A DNA stretch of 8,184 nucleotides from an uncultured Alistipes sp. (lineage in GTDB: Bacteria; Bacteroidota; Bacteroidia; Bacteroidales; UBA932), in contig UQUJ01000088.1 in the NCBI GenBank assembly GCA_900544195.1, positions 1 to 8,184 of the forward strand, read 5' to 3'. The notes beneath the pieces are model-generated. The model was not told where the DNA came from. It searched no databases and worked only from the letters and a program-made list of their open reading frames with translations. This document shows positions 1-6,321 of the stretch, piece after piece. Positions within the stretch are counted from its first letter, which is position 1; every line of letters begins with the position of its first letter. The position numbers were made by a program, and so were the translations under genes.

Positions 1-15
1 GCCGCCGTACTTCGG

Positions 16-55
16 GGAGCCCCGGCATCATTACGATGCCGGGGCTCCTTTTTTT
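16..55 (+). terminator. Rho-independent terminator of an upstream gene outside the window
   Basis: A perfect 14-bp GC-rich stem (16-29 paired with 35-48) closes a 5-nt loop, ATTAC, and is followed directly by seven T residues (49-55). This is a textbook intrinsic terminator for rightward transcription. The gene it serves lies off the left edge. It should insulate the recombinase leader from upstream read-through, so the recombinase probably has its own promoter. Confidence 0.93.
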
Positions 56-190
56 GCGTACATGTCCCACACTCCCGTGATGCCGTCCACGGGACTCTGC
101 ACTCCACGGCGACGTGAAGGGACGGATGTGTCCCCAGACGTGTCATGTGGTACTGTCTCACATTACCAACCTAACTTTCCTTTTCCCGAA

Positions 191-369
191 TTGTACCGCA
201 GAACCCTCTTTCGTGTACCAATCCCCCTGTTGCGTCTGTTTTGTACCTTATAAGACTTTGTAAGGAACATAACTAACCTATTGCCTCCCTGCCTGTTTTT
301 TGTACCCACGTTTACATACGCTTTCCATTGCATACATCCTCATGAATTCATTTTCAGTATGGTAGTACC
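191..369 (+). repeat. Cluster of five same-strand (T/G/A)GTACC motifs
   Basis: GTACC occurs at 193-197, 215-219, 243-247, 302-306 and 365-369, always on the plus strand. Three copies share the 7-mer TTGTACC (191-197, 241-247, 300-306). A further GTAC lies at 150-153. By chance a given 5-mer is expected about 0.2 times per strand in this length. Spacing is irregular (22, 28, 59 and 63 bp), so this is not a tandem repeat. Being directly upstream of a recombinase with an arm-type DNA-binding domain, these could be protein-binding sites, but that is inference. Confidence 0.5.
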
Positions 370-403
370 ATCATGCATGGACATATATATAAATTGTATG
401 CAA
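328..403. repeat. 9-bp inverted repeat enclosing nested palindromes
   Basis: TTGCATACA (328-336) and TGTATGCAA (395-403) are exact reverse complements 58 bp apart. Between them lie three further palindromes: ATGAATTCAT (342-351), ATGGTA-G-TACCAT (359-371) and CATGCATG (372-379). The block ends 27 bp before the recombinase start codon. It could be an operator for autoregulation or a recombination site. A 9-bp pair at this distance can arise by chance in a region of this size, so the density of symmetry is the stronger signal. Confidence 0.45.
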
Positions 404-430
404 ATTATTCACTCATAAATAATTAGTGCT

Positions 431-1651
431 ATGTTAAAAATTACCAAGGACGGAGTCTCCGTCATCGCTGTGCTTGACAGGCGCAGAGCAAAGAAATCAG
501 GTGTCTTCCCGGTCAAGATCGAAGTTGTTTACAGTCGTATCCAAAAGTATTATCCAACAGGCGTGGATCTTCCCGCCTCGGAATGGAAGCGAATATCCTA
601 TTCCAAGAGGATGCCCGACTGTCACGCCGACATCATCTCGAAATTCAATCAGATAAGCTTGGAAGTTGAAGCGTTGCTTGAAAGAGGTACTTTCTCGTTT
701 GAAGCTTTGGAGGCAAGAATGGGTAAACCCGTTGATAAGACGTTAAACGCGGCACTTGAGTCGATGATGGCCAAATTTCACACTGAGGGACGGATAAACT
801 CATATTACCGATGTCGTACAACCTTGAAAAACGTTGAGAGATTTGCCGGTAAGGAAATTCTGTTCAGTAAGTTATCTGTTTCATGGTTCAATGCCTTCGA
901 GAATTTTCTCAAGAAGGAGAAGAAAGCCATAACCACGATAAGCATCTACATGAAAACCTTGCGCTGTGTGATGAACGAAGCTGCCGCCGCCGGTCTTGTC
1001 AAGGAGGCTCTGTTTCCGTTCGGCCGTGGCAAATACATCATTCCTAAGGGCAGTTCCAGAAGCCTTGCCCTCTCGTACGACCATATTCGTAAAATAGTCG
1101 CCTACAAAGGCACGACTTCCAGAGAGCGCTACCGTGACCTGTGGCTATTCTCCTACCTTTGCAACGGCATCAACTTCCGTGATATGCTGTTCCTTAAATA
1201 TAAGAATATAATAGACGGGGAAATATGCTTCCTTCGTTCCAAGACAGCTCATGCCTATGGAGGCTCCAAGATCATCCGTGCTGTGATCACACCAGAGATG
1301 ATGGACATCCTCCACCGCTGGGGCAATCCCTACGACGGCAACCCCGAGACCCTCCTCTTTGACTACGCCGAGGGTGCGACTGACATGCTTTCAATCTCAA
1401 ATACCGTCCGAAAAGTCATAAGCATGTGCAACAACGCATTGAAGAAGATCGCTGAGGAATTGGGAATCCCTCCATTTACAACCTATTCAGCCAGACATAG
1501 TTTTGCGACAGTTCTCCTCCGTCAGGGCGTGGATCTCACATTCATTTCGGAATCTCTCGGCCACTCCAGCCTGATGGTCACCGAGCACTATCTCGGTGGC
1601 TCCGACCGTCTCGACAGAATGCGTAACGCTCGCCTCCTGACCAATTTCTGA
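431..1651 (+). CDS. Tyrosine site-specific recombinase (phage integrase family)
   Basis: Cuts and rejoins DNA at specific sites through a 3'-phosphotyrosine intermediate. The 406 residues match the usual Bacteroidales layout: an arm-type DNA-binding domain at about 8-100, a SAM-like core-binding domain at about 104-205, and the catalytic domain at about 212-400. The catalytic set is visible: Arg250 (in NFRDML), Lys271 (in RSKTA), Arg355 (in YSARHSFAT), His378 (in LGHSS) and nucleophile Tyr387 (in TEHYLGG). The first His of the HxxR box is Tyr352, which I recall as common in this subgroup. The start at 431 gives a complete arm domain. No relaxase, excisionase or phage gene is beside it; its neighbour is a surface lipoprotein whose leader contains a 20-bp inverted repeat. 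This suggests an invertase role, although integrases of mobile elements share the same fold. Confidence 0.93.
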   Translation: MLKITKDGVSVIAVLDRRRAKKSGVFPVKIEVVYSRIQKYYPTGVDLPASEWKRISYSKRMPDCHADIISKFNQISLEVEALLERGTFSFEALEARMGKPVDKTLNAALESMMAKFHTEGRINSYYRCRTTLKNVERFAGKEILFSKLSVSWFNAFENFLKKEKKAITTISIYMKTLRCVMNEAAAAGLVKEALFPFGRGKYIIPKGSSRSLALSYDHIRKIVAYKGTTSRERYRDLWLFSYLCNGINFRDMLFLKYKNIIDGEICFLRSKTAHAYGGSKIIRAVITPEMMDILHRWGNPYDGNPETLLFDYAEGATDMLSISNTVRKVISMCNNALKKIAEELGIPPFTTYSARHSFATVLLRQGVDLTFISESLGHSSLMVTEHYLGGSDRLDRMRNARLLTNF

Positions 1652-1674
1652 TGAATATGCTCAACCCGGCCACC

Positions 1675-1707
1675 GAGTCTGTCGAAGCGCCTGGCCCCGT
1701 CGAAGCG
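1675..1707 (+). repeat. GTCGAAGCG intergenic repeat, recombinase side
   Basis: GAGTCTGTCGAAGCG (1675-1689) is followed by a second, partial copy, CCCCGTCGAAGCG (1695-1707). The 15-mer recurs exactly at 6302-6316 and with one mismatch at 6269-6283, in the same orientation. The copies thus flank the two lipoprotein genes. It lies just after the recombinase stop codon. I recall TTCGACAGGCTC-like sequences as dispersed intergenic repeats in several bacterial groups; no function is implied here. Confidence 0.65.
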
Positions 1708-1894
1708 TCCGCCAGAGGGCGGCAACAACAACGACACCTCCGGCATGCAAACCGTATGTCAGTCCACGATCCTGCTGATTGAATATGTCCGTTCCAGTGG
1801 TCTGAGTCAGTGTTTCCCGAGAGAAAACGGGTGTCACTCATAGTAATAAATATGTTTACAGACCCCCTGCGAGGGGTACTCCATAACACAACGA

Positions 1895-1926
1895 CAAATA
1901 TATGGGTTTAATTTTTCATAAACAAG
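1895..1926 (-). promoter_or_regulatory. Bacteroidales-type promoter facing left inside the invertible segment
   Basis: On the minus strand, CTTG (1926-1923) is followed after 20 nt by TATATTTG (1902-1895). The Bacteroidetes primary sigma factor consensus is TTTG, 19-21 nt, TAnnTTTG, so 9 of the 10 defined positions match and the spacing is right. The start of transcription would be near 1888, running left toward the 3' end of the recombinase gene, where I see no convincing leftward gene. After inversion of 1832-1986 the promoter would start near 1930 and read into the lipoprotein gene with a leader of about 90 nt. Confidence 0.6.
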
Positions 1927-1938
1927 ATTTTTCATAAA
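1911..1938. repeat. 12-bp direct repeat overlapping the leftward promoter
   Basis: ATTTTTCATAAA occurs at 1911-1922 and again at 1927-1938, separated by CAAG. That CAAG is the complement of the promoter's -33 element. One copy therefore lies in the promoter spacer and the other immediately upstream of the -33 element. The 16-bp period is not a whole helical turn multiple. It could be an operator or an AT-rich upstream element; it could also be a small tandem duplication. Confidence 0.5.
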
Positions 1939-1967
1939 GAAATTGCCGAAAAACCTAAAAAAAAGCA

Positions 1968-1998
1968 TTTGTCACTATGAGTAACATGTTTAACTTTT
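1968..1998 (+). promoter_or_regulatory. Alternative rightward promoter overlapping the right inverted repeat
   Basis: TTTG (1968-1971) is followed after 19 nt by TAACTTTT (1991-1998), matching 9 of the 10 defined positions of the TTTG / TAnnTTTG consensus with the last G replaced by T. Transcription would start near 2005, leaving a leader of only about 14 nt before the lipoprotein start. The -33 element lies inside the right inverted repeat. Inversion would replace it with TTTA from the left arm. This offers a different switching model from the leftward promoter; the two cannot be separated by sequence alone. Confidence 0.4.
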
Positions 1999-2018
1999 TT
2001 TATTAACAATTATCCTTT

Positions 2019-5000
2019 ATGAAAAAATTTTTTAGATTGGTTTCGATGTTGGCCGTAGCAGGGCTGACATTTGCGTACACCAGCTGTACGGACTACTCTG
2101 AGGACATCGATGCGAACAAGGGGCGCATCGACAACCTGGGTAACAAGCTGGCGACGGTCGAGCAGCAGATCGCGTCCCTGAAGACGGATGTGACGAGTCT
2201 GCAGACGGCCAAAGCGGAGGCGGAGAAGGCTATTTCCGACCTCCAGACCTTGCTCAAGTCTCTTCAGGGAAAGCACGAGAAGGATGTTGAAGATGTCACG
2301 AAGCTCATCAATGCCCTCCAGACTAAGGTGACGGCTCTTGAGACAGAGGTCGGCAAGATCAACGAGATGATCATGACTCTTGCCACCAAGGAGTATGTTG
2401 ACGGAACCTTCGCCACGAAGAATGCTTTGGCCGCCGCGGAGGAGAAGATCGGTGGTCTCCGTACTGACCTTACCGCAGCCGAGGGCAAAATCAAAGCTCT
2501 TGAAGACAAGTATGATTCGGAGTTGAAGATCTCTGAAATCCTTGCCAAGATCGATGCCGCCAAGAAGGCCGCCGATGTGGCTGACTCCCTCGCCAGAAAG
2601 TCTCTTGGAGACGTTGCCGCCCTTAAGACTGCTCTTGGGGTTTATGCTGACAAGGGAGCCCTTGAGGCGAAGATCGCCCTTCTTGACAAGGCTGATTCGA
2701 CACTCAATGCCGACAAACTCGACATCAGCGAATTCGACGGCAAGTTCGATGCCGCCCTTAAGAGAACTCTTGAGACAGAAGGTAATGTAGTGTCCGAGGA
2801 GATCGCCAAACAGATCTCTACCGCGAAGACAGAACTCGAAAGCAGGATCACTGCCCTTAGACAGTATGTTGACGGCAGGTTCGCTTACCTCTATTCAGTT
2901 GCTAAACGGCTGAAGAGCCTTGTCTTCGTCCCTGACCTCTATGTCGATGGAATCGAGGCCACCGAGTACACCTACGGTGATTACACCAAGAAGACAGCCA
3001 AGGCTGGCACAAAGACAAACTGGTTTGATGATAAAGGCGTAGAATCATGGATTTTGGCTGTCAATGCGAATGATTCTAAATGGTGGAATTATGCTACCGC
3101 TACCGGCACAACTGCTCGCCAGTTCATCAACATCCCTCATGTGATCACCTATAGGTTGAACCCTTCAAATGCGGATGTTACTGCCACGACCCCTATCGCT
3201 TTTGTCTCTTATGACAAGGAGGTCATCACTAAGGCAGATGCTGTTCCTGTCAAGGCTGAATTTGTCAGCGCCGAGGAAGGTGATCTTAAGGTTAAGATGA
3301 ATCTGGTTGGTCAGAAAGTCAAAGGCAAAGGATGGGCTACCATTTTCGCTCTTCAGGCTACTTACAAGCAGGAAGGACAGGACACCACAGTCACCTCTGA
3401 TTTTGCCAATCTCTACGCTTCCACTCTTACTTTCCAGAATCTTGCTTTCAAGAAGGTTAATTATGAAGGTTCCGCCTGCTCAGATCCAACGCTTTTCAAA
3501 CATCTCTACACAACAGCCAAAGCTGCTATTGAAAATAAGCCTTCTGTGATTGTCCGTTACGACGATCCTAATGGTCTTGATCTTAAAGAAGTTGTAACGT
3601 CCCACATCAAGATTGATTCAAAGAGTTCCAACAAAGCGGTTCATGCTGACTATGCCGCGAAGTTCCCTGAGAATGACTACGGTATCGACTACAGGTTCGA
3701 GCTCATTGATTACACTTCTGGAACTTACGCAACCTCTGAAAGCCAGCACGCATTCCTGAAGGATGGTCACATCTTTGTTCCTTGTGCGTCTGTGGATGGA
3801 ATGGCTGATCAGACTCAGACTGGTGCTGCAGCTGTTACCGCTGTCGGAAGACGTCCGCTTGTCCGCGTGACCCTTCAGAAGGGTAATGACATCATCCTTG
3901 TTGGTTTCATCAAGTTCGAGATCACAAAGTACACAGATTATGTAACTGTTAATCCTTTCACTGATTGGACTTACAAGTTCCTCTGCGTAGGTGATGTTAA
4001 TACTACCACATGGAATCAGATGGTTGACAACGTCATCAAGCATTCCGGTCTTACCAAAGAAGAGTTCTGCAAGGTTTACGCTCTTGAGACAATTGCTGGA
4101 GTACCATCTACACCGGCCGTTCAGTACAAGCTTGATGCTGGCAAATTCGTCAAGGCTTCGTCTGCTGAGTATTTGGGAACTGTTACCGAAATGAAAGACG
4201 CGGTACCAGGAACTACAACTGATGTCATCGAGTGGAAACTTGAGGAAAAAGATCTTTCCGCTATCTACAAACTCAGCGACCACACAAAGACCATCTGGGT
4301 AAGATACGTCTACAGCGGTGTTACTCCTACTTCTGAATATGAAGGCATCTACGTTCCTCTTACCGTCAAGGATGTTGTTAAGCCTGTTGCTTCAGTGAGC
4401 AAGAAGCTTATGAACTACTGGTTCAATGGCGAGGATAACGCCAAGATTAATGTGAAACCTCCTTATGCTAATGGTTCAACAATTCCTTGGAACACCGACA
4501 TCAATCAGGTTTGGGAAGGCAATAAGCCTGTCTTTACTCTCACCCCGGCCACTGGTTTCGATGACGCCACGGCAGGAGGCTACAAGTACTACTTCGCACC
4601 TGTTCAGAAGACTTATAAAATCAATGACGTTACATATAAACTCTTCGTTAAGGAGACTAAGGTTTACGACAAGTACGTTGCCGCTACCGTCATCAATGTT
4701 ACGGACAACGCAAAGATTAAGGAGTTTGAACTGAAAAATGCAATTACCGTCAATTTGGGTATTTACACTAATGATGTTCTCTATTGCAAGAAAGGCTCTG
4801 ATCCTATAGAGTATGAAGTCGCCAAACTTAATCAGACAAGTGGAGTTGTTTCTTATCAGGATAATGATGTAGCCAAGGAGCTTCTCAATGCTTATGCATC
4901 AGTGCCGTCTGATTATGAAGACGCGCAGCTTTCCGCTAACATCGGTGTGACTGCTTACTCTTCATGCAACACTGCTCTCTCTCTCTCCGGTGCTGTTAAT

Positions 5001-5561
5001 CCTTACTACTTCCTTCGTCCGATCAATGCCGAGGGAGCCGATAACAAGTTCTTCATTGATGGTAAGGATCTGCACGTTGATGAGTCTAACATCAATCTCT
5101 TTGAATTGTTTGATTTCACAGACTGGAGAGGCGAGAAGTTTGTCAAGGCTCCTGGTGACTACACCAACCTGTGGTACTTCAAGTATTACAATGTCAAGAA
5201 CATTAAAGTTGACCTTGACAATGTAACTACTGACCTTGACGGTGGTACTCTTGGAAAGACAAAGCTTTCTGCCAAGACTTCGGACATCCATCTTGAGTAT
5301 TGGTTCGGTCCGCGTACAAGCCCTACCGCACAATACACAACCACTGCTACGGCTAATGTCCCTGTTAATATAGTAGCATCAGCTGAACCTAACTGGGGAA
5401 TAGGTCATTACAATGGTCTTATCGATAAGTTCGGTTACATCCACTATCATAACAACTTGACTACAGTAAGCAAAGACTTCACAATCTGTGTTCCTGTAAG
5501 CTTCACTTATGATTGGGGCGTTGTCAACACCCACGTTGACATCCTTGTAAAGGCTCTCTAA
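2019..5561 (+). CDS. Giant coiled-coil surface lipoprotein (PL29-lyase-N-terminal-like family)
   Basis: A predicted outer-membrane lipoprotein of 1180 residues. A basic and hydrophobic signal peptide (MKKFFRLVSMLAVAGLTFAY) ends at lipobox Cys23. Residues about 28-296 form a long heptad-rich coiled coil, full of Lys, Glu, Ala and Leu, with phage-fibre-like phrases such as KEYVDGTFATKNAL. The stretch RLKSLVFVPDLYVDGIEA (297-314) is a junction I recall from Bacteroidales proteins annotated as having a PL29-lyase-like N-terminal domain. Residues about 330-1180 are Thr-, Tyr-, Asn- and Val-rich and look like beta-sandwich modules; I see no catalytic motif. The likely role is a stalk plus globular head displayed on the cell surface, for adhesion, glycan binding or phage exposure. 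The start follows an AT-rich leader with no Shine-Dalgarno. The candidate invertible segment lies 32 bp upstream and a terminator follows, so this is probably a single-gene unit. The family is fairly sure; the function is unknown. Confidence 0.85.
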   Translation: MKKFFRLVSMLAVAGLTFAYTSCTDYSEDIDANKGRIDNLGNKLATVEQQIASLKTDVTSLQTAKAEAEKAISDLQTLLKSLQGKHEKDVEDVTKLINALQTKVTALETEVGKINEMIMTLATKEYVDGTFATKNALAAAEEKIGGLRTDLTAAEGKIKALEDKYDSELKISEILAKIDAAKKAADVADSLARKSLGDVAALKTALGVYADKGALEAKIALLDKADSTLNADKLDISEFDGKFDAALKRTLETEGNVVSEEIAKQISTAKTELESRITALRQYVDGRFAYLYSVAKRLKSLVFVPDLYVDGIEATEYTYGDYTKKTAKAGTKTNWFDDKGVESWILAVNANDSKWWNYATATGTTARQFINIPHVITYRLNPSNADVTATTPIAFVSYDKEVITKADAVPVKAEFVSAEEGDLKVKMNLVGQKVKGKGWATIFALQATYKQEGQDTTVTSDFANLYASTLTFQNLAFKKVNYEGSACSDPTLFKHLYTTAKAAIENKPSVIVRYDDPNGLDLKEVVTSHIKIDSKSSNKAVHADYAAKFPENDYGIDYRFELIDYTSGTYATSESQHAFLKDGHIFVPCASVDGMADQTQTGAAAVTAVGRRPLVRVTLQKGNDIILVGFIKFEITKYTDYVTVNPFTDWTYKFLCVGDVNTTTWNQMVDNVIKHSGLTKEEFCKVYALETIAGVPSTPAVQYKLDAGKFVKASSAEYLGTVTEMKDAVPGTTTDVIEWKLEEKDLSAIYKLSDHTKTIWVRYVYSGVTPTSEYEGIYVPLTVKDVVKPVASVSKKLMNYWFNGEDNAKINVKPPYANGSTIPWNTDINQVWEGNKPVFTLTPATGFDDATAGGYKYYFAPVQKTYKINDVTYKLFVKETKVYDKYVAATVINVTDNAKIKEFELKNAITVNLGIYTNDVLYCKKGSDPIEYEVAKLNQTSGVVSYQDNDVAKELLNAYASVPSDYEDAQLSANIGVTAYSSCNTALSLSGAVNPYYFLRPINAEGADNKFFIDGKDLHVDESNINLFELFDFTDWRGEKFVKAPGDYTNLWYFKYYNVKNIKVDLDNVTTDLDGGTLGKTKLSAKTSDIHLEYWFGPRTSPTAQYTTTATANVPVNIVASAEPNWGIGHYNGLIDKFGYIHYHNNLTTVSKDFTICVPVSFTYDWGVVNTHVDILVKAL

Positions 5562-5582
5562 TGTGACACTATAGCATTAATT

Positions 5583-5615
5583 TGAGGCGCGTCGGAACTC
5601 GATGCGCCTCATTTT
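5583..5615 (+). terminator. Intrinsic terminator after the giant lipoprotein gene
   Basis: TGAGGCGC (5583-5590) pairs with GCGCCTCA (5604-5611) around a 13-nt loop that can pair further (TCG with CGA), and TTTT follows. It lies 21 bp past the lipoprotein stop codon and 40 bp before the next gene. The T-run is short, so some read-through into the small lipoprotein gene is possible. Confidence 0.75.
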
Positions 5616-5654
5616 GTAAGAAGACAATCGGAAGACATAATAAAGAAGAAGATT

Positions 5655-6143
5655 ATGAGACAGACACTAATAAAGGCTCTTGCCGCTTTTGTCACGGTCG
5701 CGTCCGTCGCGTTTGCGATGTTGTCCTGTGGCGGCAGAGGAGGCCGGGCGGCGACCCAGGACGAGGGAGAAGCCTACCTCTCGTCGCTGACCAAGGCTGA
5801 CACGGCCTCCCTGCTGTCGATTGCGGACAGCTGCATGACATTGATGGCCAACGGGGAGTATGAGAAGGCTCTCGCCGGTGTCGGCTACGTTGACGGCGAG
5901 ACACTTGATGTGATGACTCCCGAGATGGTCGCCCGGACTGCCGCCACGTTCAAGAGTCTCGGGGTGTATGGCTTCGAGCGCTCCGGTTTCGAACTCTCTT
6001 CCGCGGAGGACAACATCGTCCGGTACCGCCTGAAGATCGGCGGACCTTCGACAGACCCTGGGGCCGCCATAGCCCCGACCACCGGCTTCGCGTTCAACGC
6101 CTACCGCATCGACGGCAACTGGTACCTTTCCCTCAAGCAATAA
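5655..6143 (+). CDS. Small predicted lipoprotein of unknown function
   Basis: A 162-residue protein I do not recognise. Its N-terminus is a clear lipoprotein signal: basic start (MRQTLIK), hydrophobic core, then MLSC with Cys25 as the lipidated residue and a Gly/Arg-rich linker behind it. The mature part (about 36-162) has a helical half (SLTKADTASLLSIADSCMT, MTPEMVARTAATFKSLG) followed by a beta-rich half ending FNAYRIDGNWYLSLKQ, which resembles the closing strand of small NTF2-like or cystatin-like folds; that is only an impression. A purine run (AAAGAAGAAG, 5642-5651) precedes the ATG. A terminator separates it from the larger lipoprotein upstream, and another ends it, so it is likely its own unit. 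Its codons are more GC-rich than those of its neighbour. Probably periplasmic or outer-membrane attached. Confidence 0.8.
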   Translation: MRQTLIKALAAFVTVASVAFAMLSCGGRGGRAATQDEGEAYLSSLTKADTASLLSIADSCMTLMANGEYEKALAGVGYVDGETLDVMTPEMVARTAATFKSLGVYGFERSGFELSSAEDNIVRYRLKIGGPSTDPGAAIAPTTGFAFNAYRIDGNWYLSLKQ

Positions 6144-6169
6144 CCCATCTGTTTGTTTGAAAAATGAAT

Positions 6170-6208
6170 ATGTCCGGATAGATTATTTCTAATATCCGGA
6201 CATTTTTT
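6170..6208 (+). terminator. Intrinsic terminator after the small lipoprotein gene
   Basis: ATGTCCGGATA (6170-6180) pairs perfectly with TATCCGGACAT (6193-6203) around a 12-nt loop, and TTTTT follows (6204-6208). It lies 26 bp past the stop codon. This appears to be the right-hand end of the intact gene block; I see no intact gene beyond it. Confidence 0.9.
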
Positions 6209-6260
6209 ATTCACCGACACTTTCTCGAATGCTAACTTCCCCTATGGCCGCTGAACCGGT

Positions 6261-6316
6261 CGGTCGCAGAGCCTGTCGAAGCGCGGTTTCGTACGGTCGC
6301 AGAGTCTGTCGAAGCG
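6261..6316 (+). repeat. Two direct copies of a 23-bp GTCGAAGCG-type repeat
   Basis: A 23-bp unit beginning CGGTCGCAGAG and ending CTGTCGAAGCG is present at 6261-6283 and 6294-6316, differing at one base (C or T at the twelfth position). The last 15 bases of the second copy are identical to 1675-1689 beside the recombinase gene. The pair lies between the terminator of the small lipoprotein gene and the palindromic element that begins at 6322. Confidence 0.8.
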
Positions 6317-6321
6317 ATCTA

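Larger units (their letters stand above)
56..430. other. Non-coding leader of the recombinase gene
   Basis: These 375 bases carry no gene I can support. A 63-codon open frame at 62-253 has no recognisable content. The stretch holds a cluster of GTACC motifs (191-369), three short palindromes and a 9-bp inverted repeat (328-403), listed separately. I found no convincing TTTG / TAnnTTTG promoter for the recombinase; the nearest partial match (TTTG at 240-243, ACTTTG at 255-260) is poor. The leader just before the start codon is AT-rich with no Shine-Dalgarno, as usual in Bacteroidetes. Confidence 0.6.
1832..1986. repeat. Candidate invertible segment bounded by 20-bp inverted repeats
   Basis: The left arm TGTCACTCATAGTAATAAAT (1832-1851) and the right arm at 1967-1986 are reverse complements at 17 of 20 positions, with an uninterrupted 9-bp core (ACTCATAGT 1836-1844, ACTATGAGT 1974-1982). 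The arms enclose 115 bp holding a leftward promoter and a 12-bp direct repeat. The arms are too far apart to be a terminator hairpin. The location, between a tyrosine recombinase gene and the start of a surface lipoprotein gene 32 bp beyond, is the arrangement seen at phase-variable promoters in Bacteroidales. That it actually inverts is inference. Confidence 0.7.

Noticed and set aside
62..253. 63-codon plus-strand open frame after the first terminator
   Set aside because: Low-information Pro/Thr/Arg-rich peptide with no recognisable motif; it overlaps the GTACC motif cluster and has no downstream partner.
1862..1877. ACCCCCTGCGAGGGGT hairpin as terminator of the recombinase gene
   Set aside because: Only a 5-bp stem and no T-run; it sits inside the candidate invertible segment.
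1578..1889. 103-codon minus-strand frame whose ATG lies right at the predicted leftward start of transcription
   Set aside because: Arg/Cys/Ser-rich peptide that crosses the GTCGAAGCG repeat and runs antisense to the end of the recombinase gene; likely spurious, although the position of its ATG is noted.
3618..4283. 221-codon minus-strand frame inside the giant lipoprotein gene
   Set aside because: Antisense shadow; the plus-strand frame is continuous, has a signal peptide and a coherent domain order.
5567..5580. ACACTATAG after the lipoprotein stop codon as a third inversion site
   Set aside because: It resembles the ACTATGAGT core only over ACTAT plus scattered bases; too weak to support a shufflon including the coding region.
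5667..6140. 157-codon minus-strand frame opposite the small lipoprotein gene
   Set aside because: Arg/Gly-rich antisense shadow; the plus strand has a clear lipoprotein signal and its own terminator.
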